A program made the position numbers and the translations under genes. Of a DNA stretch of 64,000 nt, positions 23,119 to 34,429 are shown one piece after another. The stretch covers positions 208,869 to 272,868 of the forward strand of contig VZDJ01000053.1 of the NCBI GenBank assembly GCA_008694505.1, in the 5' to 3' direction. This DNA comes from Cyanoderma ruficeps. Lineage: Eukaryota > Chordata > Aves > Passeriformes > Timaliidae. The notes below the pieces were generated by a model. That model saw only the letters and a list, made by a program, of their open reading frames with translations, searched no databases and had not been told where the DNA came from. The number at the start of each line of letters is the position of its first letter. Position 1 is the first letter of the stretch.

Positions 23119-23625
23119 TGTAGGAGTGGGTAACAAGAAAGTGCTGCAGCTGTAAGCCAAATTTCAAGGTGTGCATGGGGGTCTGTGTGACTAAAGGGTT
23201 AAAGGTAGAAGAGGCTGAGGAATTATGCAAGCTGCTAAGTAAAAAGGAAGTGCATTACAGTCTGGATCCTGGCCAAGCCTTTACTTTCTTCACTGCATCT
23301 GAGGGCTTTTTAATTTTCCCACCTGTTGCCCTGAATTTTCTGCTTTCTGTCTTTGTGCAGAAGTTTCTCATGCAGCTTCATGTAAGCAATGTCTATTTTC
23401 AGAATGTTTACATACTTCTCTGAGAGAAGAGTTGATTGATGGTGATGTCCACCATTCACATTGAGAGGTGGCAACCTCTGTAGCCAATCTCTTGACCTCT
23501 GTACAGATGTATAAAATAGAGTCAGATTTTTGAATAAAGTGGAGAAGAGTTTGTTCCCTTGATCTGCTGCTGTGTGAGCCTCATCTTTCTGTCCCTGAGG
23601 TGGGACACTCCCAGCCCCGGCAAAC
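23119..23625 (+). mobile_element. Probable class I-type LTR, plus sense
   Basis: Begins TGTAGGAGTGGGTAACAAG. A TATA box GATGTATAAAATAG (about 23505) lies about 27 bp before TTTGAATAAAGTGG (about 23530), followed by a C-rich tail ending CCAGCCCCGGCA. This is the U3-R-U5 order of a retroviral LTR. The TATA-to-polyA spacing is short. No clear TSD, so both ends are approximate. Confidence 0.55.
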
Positions 23626-24294
23626 CACACCCACCAGTCAGTTTGTCTGAACTGTTCAGGAATGCTGCCTCTGCTGCTAGCTGACTCAGGATGGGCGATT
23701 CAGGTGAGGGCCAGGCAAGCAGGCTTCCTTGAAATACTCTCTTCTCCCCATACCTTCCACCCTGCCAAGGTCCTGTAGCCTCACTGCCTCTTCCATCCCC
23801 TTCTTCATCTTCATCCATCATACCAGGGCCTACAGTATAGAGGCAAAGTTGTCATTTAACTGAAAAATAATGTCTCCCCGCAACACTGCAAAATCTGCTT
23901 TTGTATTTTGCTTTCAGCACTGTGAATGAGCTGATGAAGAGGGTGCAAAAAAGTAGTCTTTAGATTTTGAACTTTTGAGGTTGGGGGATTTTGGCAAGTG
24001 GTGCGTTTTCCACCATCAGAGCTCCTGCCCATCCTGCTTATCTTAAGCCCAGTCAGATTCTGAAGGAGAAGATTGTGACTTGTCTGCCCCTTATGGAGGG
24101 GCATGCCATGATGCCATCACAGATCCCTTAAATAAAAAAAAAAAGGAAAACTTCCATAGAAATATCTTTTGAGGATGACAAGTTATTAATCTTTTGGTCC
24201 TAAATGAATAAAAATAGCCTCTTAAAATGTAATTACTTTCTGGGTTATATTCTCTTCAGATTCAGTGTGAATTTATGGTTCTGGGATATACATG
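23626..24294. other. unannotated DNA
   Basis: No repeat boundary or gene recognised. Confidence 0.3.
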
Positions 24295-24368
24295 TCTGCC
24301 AATAGAATGGCCAACCTGGTAAGGCAAGTTTTAAACTAGAAAAGGTGGGGGAAGGGGAGCATTATAGT

Positions 24369-24707
24369 TCTCGGTTTTGTCTCTGTCCTTTTCCTTGCCG
24401 AGATTCAAGGGTGTTAAAAGGTCCCTGGCCCTCTAAAAGCCCCTGAGCCGCGTCGCAGAAAGAAACGGAGTCCTTCAAGGTCTTGTTTTCAGTTCTCGTG
24501 TGCTGTTTATTATTTGGTATCTCACAATTTGCTCCGCACCCAGCCGAGGTCCGGACAGAGGCTGGGACACGACGCGACTGCCCACTGATGGGGCGTTACT
24601 TAGTTTTTATACAGATAATCACGTGCTCACTATTTANCCCCTGTCCAGGGTCCGAACTCCCTTTCTCAGGTCCCAGGTCATCCAAAGGGATGCCCTGGAC
24701 TCCAACA
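24369..24707 (-). mobile_element. Solo LTR (family 6), TSD TATAGT, non-canonical terminus
   Basis: On the plus strand it begins TCTCGGTTTTG and ends CTGGACTCCAACA. A perfect 6-bp TSD TATAGT is at 24363-24368 and 24708-24713. Read in sense (minus strand) it runs TGTTGGAGTCC...CCGAGA, so its 3' end is GA instead of CA. The minus strand carries a TATA-like GTATAAAAAC near 24605. One n at 24637. Confidence 0.82.
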
Positions 24708-27427
24708 TATAGTGACCACCCAAGTAACAAAAGGAGGCTTAAGAGGGAATACCTTCAGCAAGCAAAAGCAGTCAAAGACATAACCACAGGACAGGACTAT
24801 GGAGCATCCCCTTGAACTCCCACCAGGATATTAATACACACTAAAATACCTCTGTGAAGTGCCTGTACACCAATGCACACAGGATGGGGAGCAAACTGGA
24901 AGAACTAGAGATCTGTGTGCAGTCACAGGGCTTTGATCTCGTAATTACAGAGACATGGTGGAATAGCTCTCATGACTGGAATGTTGTCATGAAGGGCTAC
25001 ACGCTGTTCAGGAGAGACAGATCACAAAGGTGTAGTGGTGAAGTTGCCCTCTGTGAGGCTACACTTGGAATGTGTGGAGCTCTGTCTTGGGGTGGATGAC
25101 AAGCAGGTCGAGAGCTTATGGGTTAGGATAAAAGGGCAGACTAGTAAGGGTGACACTGTTGTGGATGTGTGCTACAGGCTGCCTGAACAGGTGAGGAAGT
25201 GGATGAGGCCTTCTACAGGCAACTAGAAGCAGCCTCACAGTTTCAGGCCCTGGTTCTTGTGGGGGACTTGAACTACCCTGACATCTGCTGGAGAAGCAAT
25301 ATAGCAAAGCAGGAACAATCCAGGAGGTTCCTGGAAAGCATTGATGACAACTTCCTGTCACAGATAGTGGAGGATCCCACAAGGAATGGTGTGCTGCTTG
25401 ACCTTAAACTAACAAACCAGGAAGGCCTTATTGGAGATGTGAAGGTTAGGTGCAGCCTTGGCTCTAGTGACCATGAGATTGTGGAGTTCACTATTGGGCA
25501 AGGAGGAAGCAGGACAGCAAGTAAGATTACAACCCTGGACTTCTTGAGATAGAACTTTAGCCTCTTCAGGGATCTTCTTGGAAGAATCCCATGGGAAAAG
25601 GCCCCACAGGGAAGAGGAGTCCAAGAGTTGGGGTTGATATTCAAGGATTGTTTCCTCCAGGCTTGAGAACAATGCACCCCGAGGATGAGCAAGAAATTGG
25701 GCACAGGGGGCAAGAGACCTGCATGGCTGAATAAAGAACTCCTGTTATTACTCAAGCACAAGCAGGAAACACACAGGAGGTAGAAGCAGGGTCACGTCAC
25801 TTGGAATGAATATAGAGGTTGTCAAAGAAGAAATGTGATGAGAAAGGCAAAGCCACGTCTAGAATTAAACCTGGCCAAGGATGTCAAGGACTAGAAGAAA
25901 GGCTCTTTCAAATATATCAATAACAAAAGGAAAACAGGATAATATGGGCCCATTAGTAAATGGAGGGGAGACCCTGGTGTAACCCTGGAGGATACAGAGA
26001 AGGCAGCGTTATTGAATGCCTTCTTTACATTGGTCACCACTGCTAAGACCAGTCCTCAGGGATCTCTGACCCAGGAGAACAGGGTAAAGGTGTGTTAGAA
26101 AGGAAGAATTGCCCTTGGTCAAGGAGGATTGGGTCAGAGAATACCTAGGCAAACTTGACATCCACAAGTCCTTTGGCCCTGACAGGATGTTCACAATCAT
26201 TCTTGAATGGTTGTGGTGGCCATAATAGGTCCCCAAGGACTGGAAGAAAGCAAATGTCACCCCATTCTTCAAACAGGGCAGGAAGGAGGACCCACAGACC
26301 TACTGACCAGTCAGCCTCATTTCAATCCCTGGAAAGGTGATGGAGCACCTCATTCTGAAGGCCATCTCTATCCACATGGAGGACAAGAAGGTGATCAGGA
26401 GTAGTCATCATGAATTCACTAAAGGGAAATCATGCTTGACGAACCTGATTGCCTTCTATGATGAAACTACCTGGATGGATGAGGGGAGAGCAGTGGATAT
26501 TGTCTACCTGGACTTCAGCAAGGCTTTCAACACTTTTTCACAACATCCTCATAGGCAAACTCAGGAAGTGTGGGTTGGATGAGTGGACAGTGAGGTGTAT
26601 TGAGAACTGGCTGAACGGCAGATCCCAGAGGGTCATGTTCAGCAGCACAGGGTCTAGTTGTAGGCCTGTCACTAGTGATGTCCCCCAAGATTCAATACTG
26701 GGCCCGGTATTGTTTATCTTGTTCATCAATGACTTGGCTGAAGGGGTAGATGCTTTCTCAGCAAATTTGCTGATGACACAAACCTGGAGGAGTGGCCAGT
26801 ATCCAAGAGTGCTGTGTAGGCATTCAGAAGGACCTTGACAGGTTGGAGAGACAGGCAGAGAGGAACCGTCTGAAATTACACAAGGGCAAATGCAGAGTCT
26901 TGCACCTAGGGAATAACCCTGGATACCAGTACAGGCTGGGGGACAACCTTCTGGAAAGCAGCTCTGCAGAGGACCATGGGGTCCTGGTGGACAACAACCT
27001 GTCCATAAAACAGCAGTGCCCTTGTTGCCAAGAATGTCATGGGTATCCTTGGGTGCATTAGGAAGAGCATTGCCAGCAGGTTAAGGGAGGTGATCCTGCC
27101 CCTCTACTCCCCTGGTGAGGCCTCACCTGGAGTGCTGTGTCCAGTTCTGGGCTCCTCACTACAAGAGAGACAAGGAGCTCCTGGTGTGGGTCCATTGGAG
27201 GGCATAAAAATGATTAAGGGACTGGAGCACCTCTTATTAGGATAGGCTGAGAGAGTTTGGCTTGTTCAGGCTTAAGAAGACAGAGGGGATCTTAACAATG
27301 TATATAAAGTATCTGAAGGGAGGATGCCAAAAGGATGGAGCCAGGCTCTTCTCTGTGGTGCCAAGCAATAGGACAAGAGGCAACAGGCAGGAACTGGTGC
27401 AGAAGGTTCCACCTGAACATGAGGAAG

Positions 27428-27731
27428 TGTGAGGTGAGGGTCCAAAGTGACGCAGGGTCCCCAGACAGCTTTGAAGGAGAGGCCCTGATTGTAAAAACCC
27501 GGCCTTTTAAAGCAGCCGGTTATCAGTTACATACTTTTAAATCATAACAAACATAATTCAACCAACCACCAATACCACGATGTGAACACATGATGGTTGC
27601 ATAACTTGTTTTTCTACCTCTAATTCAGCTGAGTCATTTTCCCATAGTCCTTTTCTGCTTAGCTGAAGTGGCAGGCCTGAGCCATGATTTTACAAGGCCT
27701 TCCCTTTGTAAGGTTTTACCTATATGCAACA
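27428..27731. mobile_element. Solo LTR in CR1 copy C, TSD AGGAAG
   Basis: Begins TGTGAGGTGAGGGTCC and ends CTATATGCAACA, 304 bp, with a perfect 6-bp TSD AGGAAG at 27422-27427 and 27732-27737. A 6-bp TSD and short length fit a class II or alpharetrovirus-like element. Sense was not resolved. Confidence 0.85.
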
Positions 27732-29388
27732 AGGAAGAACTTATTTACTGTGCAGGTGACTGAGGAGAGGAACAGATTGCCCAGATAGGGTGTGGAGTCT
27801 CCCTGACTGGAGATATTCAAGAACCATCTGGATGCAATTCTGTGCAATGTGCTCTAGGATGACCCTGCCTGACCAAAGAGATTTGACCAGATGACCCACT
27901 GTGGTCCCTTCCAACCTTACCCATCCTGTGATTCTGTGATTATGAAGCAAATACAAAATATGATAGTATCTGGAAAATATGCAGGCTGTGGGAGAGTGAC
28001 AAAGCATGTTTCAACATCAGCCTTACTGGCAATATAGGTAAATGGAGCTTTTCTTAAATGTTTCTTTTTTAAGGATTGGGATAGGAGTGCAGGTTGTGTT
28101 CTACTCAGTTCCTTCAGTAGCAGGGATGAATAATGAAAGGAACAGGAAAACCCATGTTATCAATGAGTGGCTTTAGGGCTGGTGCCATCAGTGCAATTTT
28201 GGGTTTCTTGATGATGGGGCAACTTTTATAGCACCAGGCTTCCTAGAGTCAGATAGGCTTTATCTATCTAAGAAGGGCAAAAGGATTCTAGCCCATGAGT
28301 TGGCAGGCCTGATTGAGATGGCTTTAAACTAGGTTTGAAGGGGGAAAGGGATGAGACTAGGCTCTCCAGAGATGAGCCTAAGGGTGGTAAGCCACAGTCA
28401 GAGGGTAAAATCAGCAGCCCAGCTGAAGTGCATATACACTACTGCATGCAGCATGGATAACAAACATGAGGAGCTGAAGGCTGTTGTGCATCAGGAAAGC
28501 TATGACAGTCGCCATCACAGAAATCTGGTGGGATGACTCACATGGCTGGAGTGCTGCAATGGATGGCTACAAGCTCTTCAGAAGAGATAGGTGAGGTAAG
28601 AGAGGTAGAGGAATGGCTCTGTATATTAGGGAGTCTCTTGACGCTATAGAACTTGAGGTTAATGACAATAAGGTCGAGTTCCTATGGTTAAGAATCAGGG
28701 GTAAGGCCAACAAGGCTGACATCCTGGTGGGAGTCTGTTATAGACCACTCAACCAGGATGAAGAAGTGGACAACTTATTCTACAACCAGCTGGAGCATGT
28801 TTCAAAATTGCCAGCTCTTGTTCTTGTAGGAGACTTTAACCTGCCAGATGTCTGCTGGGAACACAGTAGAGAAGAGGCAGTCTAGGAGGTTCTTAGAGTA
28901 TATGGAGGACAGCTTCTTGTTGCAGCTGGTGAGCGAGCCTACCAGGGGTGGGGCTCTGCTAGACCTGCTGTTTGCAAATGAAGAAGGGCTGGTGGGAGAT
29001 GTGGTCAGAGACTGTCTGAAGTATAGTGACCATGACATAATAGAGTTTTTAATATTCAGTGAAACAAGGAGGGGCATCAACAAAACTTCTACATGGGACT
29101 TCCAGAGGGGAGGCTTTGGCCTGTTCTGGAGACTGATTCAGAGAGTTCCTTGGGAAACAGCCTTTATAAACAAAGGGGTCCAGGAAGGATGGACATATTT
29201 CAAAAAAGAAATCTTAAAGGTGCAGGAGCGGGCTTTCCCTGTGTGCCTAAAGAAGAGCTGACAGGAAAGATGACCAGCCTGGATAGGCAGTGAGCTTTTG
29301 AAGGGACTAAGGGAAAAAAAGAGGTTGTATCACCTTTGGAAAGAGGGGCAGGCAACTGAAGAAATATTTAAGAATGTTGCCAGGTCAT

Positions 29389-30889
29389 TGTGTTAGTTTA
29401 GCACAGATGGTGAAGTGCAATTGGTGATTTCTTTTGAACTGACAGAATAGCCAATTGCATGCAAAAATACACCTCTGGGACACACACAGCCTTAAAAAAA
29501 GTTAGAAAGAAGCCTAAAATCGCTCTCTTTTCCTTCCGCCTTCAAAGGAGGTAAGGCAGTCCTAGCTCTCTCCCTTTGGAGGGGCCCGGGACGGCCTGGC
29601 CTGCCCCGGACCCCGGGCCTTCATGGGAGGCCCACCTGGCCCAGTGACTCCCAGGCCAGGGGAAAGAATAATGTGCCCCCATCCCAGCCCGGATCAGTTT
29701 TTAGCAGCTAAAAACCACCCTGCCGCTCCCCCTATGGGGGAGGGGGGGGGAGCTGGCCCGAAGCCTAGCCATGAGCCTGAGCCCTTTCCCCCAGCAGGGG
29801 GAGGGGAGCCTGCAACCTGCAGCCACTCTGAACTAAGCCCACTCTAAATAAGACTGAGGGGTGAAAGCAAAAAGCCTTTCATCAGCTAAACTGCTTTAAA
29901 ACCTACCTAAATTTTTCCCTCATTCCCACGGCCGACCTGGCAAAGCTCACGTGACCACAGCAAGTCTGAACAAGTTTTAACTCTTTCCTGCCAGGAGATG
30001 GGACTTCCAAAGCACTGGCTCTTCCCAAAATAAAAACAAACAAATTAATAAAGCATAAAGAAAATTTAACATAACAGTCAAATGAAGAAAGTGAAAAAAA
30101 GATTAATTAGAAGAAAGATAAAAAAGTTGCCTGATGACTAGACTTTCTTGTTTAAGCTATAAAAATAAACTCTATTGATAAATTGTCTTTTAAATCATAA
30201 AAAATATGCATTTGAAGAAATAATTTGTAAATTTTTGAGCAAAAGTGTTTGTGATAGACTGTACAATTCCATAAAATGCCTGAACAGAAAAAAAGAAATA
30301 AAAAACTCCCACACCAGTAAAAAAAGTGAAAAAACATCTCTGTTCCTTGAAATGAAAAATTCTTTGCCTTAAAGCTGCTTATCTTTAAAAAATGACACCC
30401 CAAATGCCTAAATTCCACAACCCATAAGAAGCTTGAAAAACTGCTAAAAAAAACCCACATAAAAACAAGTTTTCCCCAAACAGCTGTTTCTGTAAAAGTT
30501 CCAACCCACAAAAGAACTTTTTTTAAGTTGTCAGTAAAAAAATTCCATAAAAACCAAAAAAACTCCTCTCCTAAAAAAATGAAAAACTATATTTAAATAA
30601 TAAAACTTGACTAAATGTCACAAGCTTTAGCTCTATGTTGTTTGTAAAAAAATGAACACTTGTAAAAAAATAAAAAAAGTTTTAAAAGTTTCATTTTTTT
30701 TCTTTTTTTTCCTTTTTTTTCCTTACTGTATGTTAATAAACTGCATATTTACCTTTAAATTAAACCTGTTTTGCCACCTTCTCCCAAAATCCTAATTTCC
30801 AATTAACAAATAAAATTTAGCAAACATAAAACCACCACATAAATAGTACACTGACCAAAAAACCCAAAATTTTAACCAAAACAACAACA
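29389..30889 (+). mobile_element. LTR (family 3), G-to-A enriched, TSD GTCAT
   Basis: Begins TGTGTTAGTTTAGC; perfect 5-bp TSD GTCAT at 29384-29388 and 30890-30894, within CR1 copy D. It aligns along its length with the LTR at 3064-4513, but from about 29760 onward very many G positions of the sister are A here, especially G followed by G or A (GGCCTGGCC becomes AGCCTAGCC; a GGGAGGGGAGAGG tract becomes a run of A). The first 370 bp are little affected. The homologous LTR end is 30839; a further 50 bp precede the TSD. TTAATAAACTGC near 30735 is the polyadenylation signal, giving plus sense. Confidence 0.9.
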
Positions 30890-32102
30890 GTCATGTAGAA
30901 AGAAAATTAGAGAGGGAAAAGCCCAATTAGAACTTAATCTGGCCACTTCTGTGAAGGGCAATAAAAATGTTTTTATAAATACATTAATGGCAAAAGGAGG
31001 GGCAAGGAAAACCTCCATTCTTTATTGGACACAGGGAATATAGTTACTAAAGATGAGGAAATGGCTGAGGTACTAAACACCTTCTTTGCCTCAGTTTTCA
31101 ACATTAAGACAGGTCCTCCTCAAGACAACTGGCCTTCTGAGCTAACAGATGGGGACAAGGAGAAGACTAGTTCCTTGTAATCCAGGAGGAAGCAGTTAGT
31201 GACCTGCTGAGCTACTTAGATGCTCACAAATCTATGGGACCAGATGGGATCCATCCTAGGGTGATGAGGGAGCTGGCAGATAAGCTCACCAAGCTTCTCT
31301 CTATCATTTATTATCAGTCCTGGCTAACCAGGGAGGTCCCAGATGACTGGAAGCTGGCCACTGTGATGCTCAATATTTTCTACTGAATGGAGGATCTGGA
31401 AAACTACAGGCCTGTCATGCTGACCTCAGTGCCTGGCTAGGTTATGGAACAGATCATCTTGAGTGCAATCACACTGCACATACAGGACAGCCAGGGAATC
31501 TGACTCAGGCAGCATGGATTTAAGAAAGGCAGGTCCTGCTTGACCAACCTGATCTCCTTTTATGACCAGGTGGCCTGCCTGGTAGATGCAGGAAAGGCTG
31601 TAGATGTTGTCTACCTGGACTTCAGGAAAGCATTTGACACTGTCTCTCATAGCATACTCCTTGACAGGCTGGCAGCCCATGGCTTGGACAGGTGCACCCT
31701 TTGCTGGGTTAAGAACTGACTGGATGGCTGGGCCCAGAGAGTGGTGGTAAATGGTGTTGCATCCAGCCAGTGGCTAGTCACCAGTGATGTCCCCAAGGGA
31801 TCAGTGTTGGGCCCAGTCCTGTTTAATATATTTATTGATGATCTGCATGAGGGGATTGAGTCTACCATTAGCAAATTTACAGATGACATTAAGTTAGGTG
31901 GGAGTGCTGATCTGCTGGAAGGTAGGAGGTCTCTGCAGAGGGACCTGGACAGGCTGGATTGATGGGTCAAATCCAACAACATGAGGTTTAACAAGACCAA
32001 GTGCCAGATCCTGCAGTTTGGTCAGAACAACCCCCTGCAGCACTACAGTTTGGTGACAGAGTGGCTGGACAGTGGCCAGGCAGAAAGGGAAATGGGGGTA
32101 CT

Positions 32103-32502
32103 TGCGGGGGGAAATGGGGCACTGAATACCAGAACCAATATGATTCCAACAGAAGCCATTTATTGTTTACCTTACATGCCAGATATAGATTCTAGGTCTA
32201 CTGTCCACGTGGGCACGCATCTTTGGGTTGGCTAAGCTGCTTGTTCATGAGGCAGGAACACATCCTTCAGGACATCCAATTGGCCAAGCATCCATCATCA
32301 CATTGTGCTTCCCCTATCTAGGGTTTACATTTTTTGCAGACAGTTTCTCACTCTCTGCTCCCATCTTTGATACTGTTGTTTTCCCAGTAATGATGAATTC
32401 CTGAGAGCTCTAATAACAAAACTGCAGGTGGTTTGGTAAGATTACTCACAAACAGTTTGGCTGGTGCATCAGAATGGCCTGTTATACAGATACATTGCTA
32501 CA
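32103..32502 (-). mobile_element. Solo LTR in CR1 copy D, minus sense
   Basis: Plus strand begins TGCGGGGGGAAATGGGG and ends GATACATTGCTACA, 400 bp. In sense it starts TGTAGCAATG and has CAATAAATGGC near 32165 as polyadenylation signal. The flanks GGTACT (32097-32102) and GGTGAT (32503-32508) allow a 6-bp TSD with two mismatches. The U5 after AATAAA resembles alpharetrovirus-like avian elements; that is inference. Confidence 0.72.
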
Positions 32503-33067
32503 GGTGATTGATGGCAGACTGAACATGAGCCAGCAGTGTGCCCAGGTGACCAAGAAGGCCAATGGCATCCTGGCCTGTATCAGGAATAGTGTGGCCAGAA
32601 GGACTACGGAAGTGATTTTTTCCATGTATTTGCCGCTGGTGACGCCACACCTCGAGTACTATGTCCAGTTCGGGGCCACTCAATTTAAGAAAGATGTTGA
32701 GATTCTCGAATGTGTCCAGAGAAAGGCAACAAGGCTGGTGAAGGGCCTGGAACACAAGCCCTATGAGGAGCAGCTGAGGGAGCTGGGGTTGTTTAGCCTG
32801 GAGAAAGGGAGGCTCAGGGGAGACCATATCACTCTCTACCACTACCTGAAAGAAGGTTGTAGCCAGGTGGGGGTTGCTCTCTTCTCCCAGGCAATCAGCA
32901 ACAGGACAAGAGGACACAGTCTTAAGCTGTGCCAGAGGAGGTTTAAGGTGGACATCAGGAAGAAGTTCTTAATAGAAAATCTGGTTAGACATTGGAACAG
33001 GCTGCCCAGGGAGGTTGTGGAGTCATCGTCCCTGGAGGTGTTTAAGAAAAGACTGCATGTGGCACTT

Positions 33068-33791
33068 TCTTGGGTGGTTTGGTTTCTCTCAGCTGAGAGT
33101 CAGGTGGTGGTTCTGGTGGTGGTTTGAGTGGGTCTTTTTTTGCCCTCTGCCCTCTGCAGGCTTTGAGCCAGACGTGAGAATGAAATGGAGTCTTCAAAGT
33201 CTTGTTATTTCTTGGTTTCTCGTGTGTTTATTAATTCTTATCTTACAAGTTTTTCTCTGTGCCTGGCCGAGATGTTCACAGCAGCTCGGACACAGGATGA
33301 CTCCCCCCCTGTGATGGGAAGTCGCTACCTCTTATACAGATAATTACGTGTGTCTTATTTACAATTATGTGTCAATGCCTATTACCTATACTAAAGGGGT
33401 CATCTCTACTCTGACCCAATCTCCTTAAACTACTTTGTGCCACCATCACTGCAAAAGATGGATGCCAAGGGAGAACAAGAAGAACCCAGGGTACCACTCT
33501 AAATCCTCCATCTTGTTCCCCATTCTAAGAACCCCAAAACTACAAAATTTTCTACCCGGTGATAAATTACACTACTCTGTTACACCTTTGTGACTTGTAA
33601 TTCTTCTCTGTGTTGGAAGTTTTTCTCATGGACTGAAATCAAAGCCTGTGTCTTCCTGGGCTCTGTGCAAGGCACCTCCCCTGGACAGACCCCCCTGTCC
33701 AGGTCTCAAGCCCTCTTTCTGGGGTCCCAGACCCATCTGCTAAGGTCTCTGACCATCCAGGGTGCCCAGAGGAATGCCCTGGACTCCGACA
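33068..33791 (-). mobile_element. Solo LTR (family 6), TSD GCACTT, non-canonical terminus
   Basis: Plus strand begins TCTTGGGTGGTTTGG and ends CTGGACTCCGACA. A perfect 6-bp TSD GCACTT is at 33062-33067 and 33792-33797 inside the CR1 3' UTR. It shares CAGATAATNACGTG and the CCTGGACTCC end with the copy at 24369-24707 but is about twice as long. Its sense end is again GA. Confidence 0.85.
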
Positions 33792-33897
33792 GCACTTAGT
33801 GCCATGGTCTAATTGACAAGGTTGTGTTAGGACATAGGTTGGACTTGATGATCTCAAAGGTCTTTTCCATCTTAGTTTATTCTGTGATTCTGTGATT

Positions 33898-34429
33898 TTG
33901 AGTGAACTATTTATTGCTGAGGCTTCTGGGCTGTCTGACACTTGCTAAGCAGGTCTAGGCAGCTTCTTTGAAGCTGCTGCCTTGGATTTTCTAATTTATT
34001 TATTTTTTTTTAACTACCTTTCCTTCTTTAACCAGTCTTACTGCTTCTAGTCTTCACTAAATCTGCGAAACTCCTGGGGCAGTGTTTCTCATCTCAGGTG
34101 TCTCTGGCCAGTGTGCAATTGTCTTGTATAAAGCAGTCAAATACTGTTCTAAATTAGGGATACAGGTTGCTGGATTCCATTTAGAGAATAAATATAAATA
34201 CAAATACATGCTGGAACTGGTTTACTAAGTTTTCCAAGAATTTTATGAAGGACAGGGGAAATGGAGAAAAACTCAAGAGAAGCCCTCTTCTCTTTGTTTT
34301 CCCACTTCGTATTCTGTTAGTGATTTTTTCAGATGTAGGTGACATCAGTATAGTTATCTGTTCCTTATAACAGAGACAAATGAGATAATAATCAACAGAC
34401 TGGAGATAACAAACTTTGAAACTGTTTCT
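33898..34429. other. unannotated DNA
   Basis: AT-rich DNA with no repeat terminus or gene recognised. Confidence 0.35.

Larger units (their letters stand above)
24295..27941 (+). mobile_element. CR1 LINE copy C (ORF2 to 3' end), broken
   Basis: Plus-strand CR1. It starts in the ORF1-ORF2 junction (GTTTTAAACTAGAAAAGG near 24330). ORF2 endonuclease begins at 24854 (CLYTNAHRMGSKLEELEI, ITETWWNSSHDWN) and continues with LVGDLNYPDICW at 25258. Reverse transcriptase pieces are at 26337-26582 (FTKGKSCLTNLIAFY, VYLDFSKAFNT) and 26600-26840 ([19 protein letters not shown], then a FADDT box in a shifted frame near 26768). The 3' UTR ends at 27941 with TGTGATTCTGTGATT, the CR1 terminal repeat, so the true 3' end is present. 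Interrupted by two LTRs, each with a 6-bp TSD. Several stops and frameshifts. Confidence 0.9.
28072..33897 (+). mobile_element. CR1 LINE copy D (late ORF1 to 3' end), three LTR insertions
   Basis: Plus-strand CR1. 28072-28340 matches the ORF1-ORF2 junction of copy A (CAGGGATGAATAATGAAAGG near 28121). ORF2: 28613-28885 endonuclease (YIRESLDAIELEVNDNKVE, LVGDFNLPDVCW), 28848-29261 its end and linker (YSDHDIIEFLIF). After the LTR at 29389-30889 it resumes at 30895. Reverse transcriptase follows with VYLDFRKAFDTVSHSILL near 31605 and [10 protein letters not shown] near 31870. After an LTR at 32103-32502 the C-terminal region 32503-33067 reads [18 protein letters not shown]. After an LTR at 33068-33791 it ends at 33897 with ATTCTGTGATTCTGTG. 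Individual stops disable the frame. Confidence 0.92.

Noticed and set aside
23310..23630. A 106-residue minus-strand frame
   Set aside because: It is antisense to a region with TATA and AATAAA signals typical of an LTR, and has no recognisable domain.
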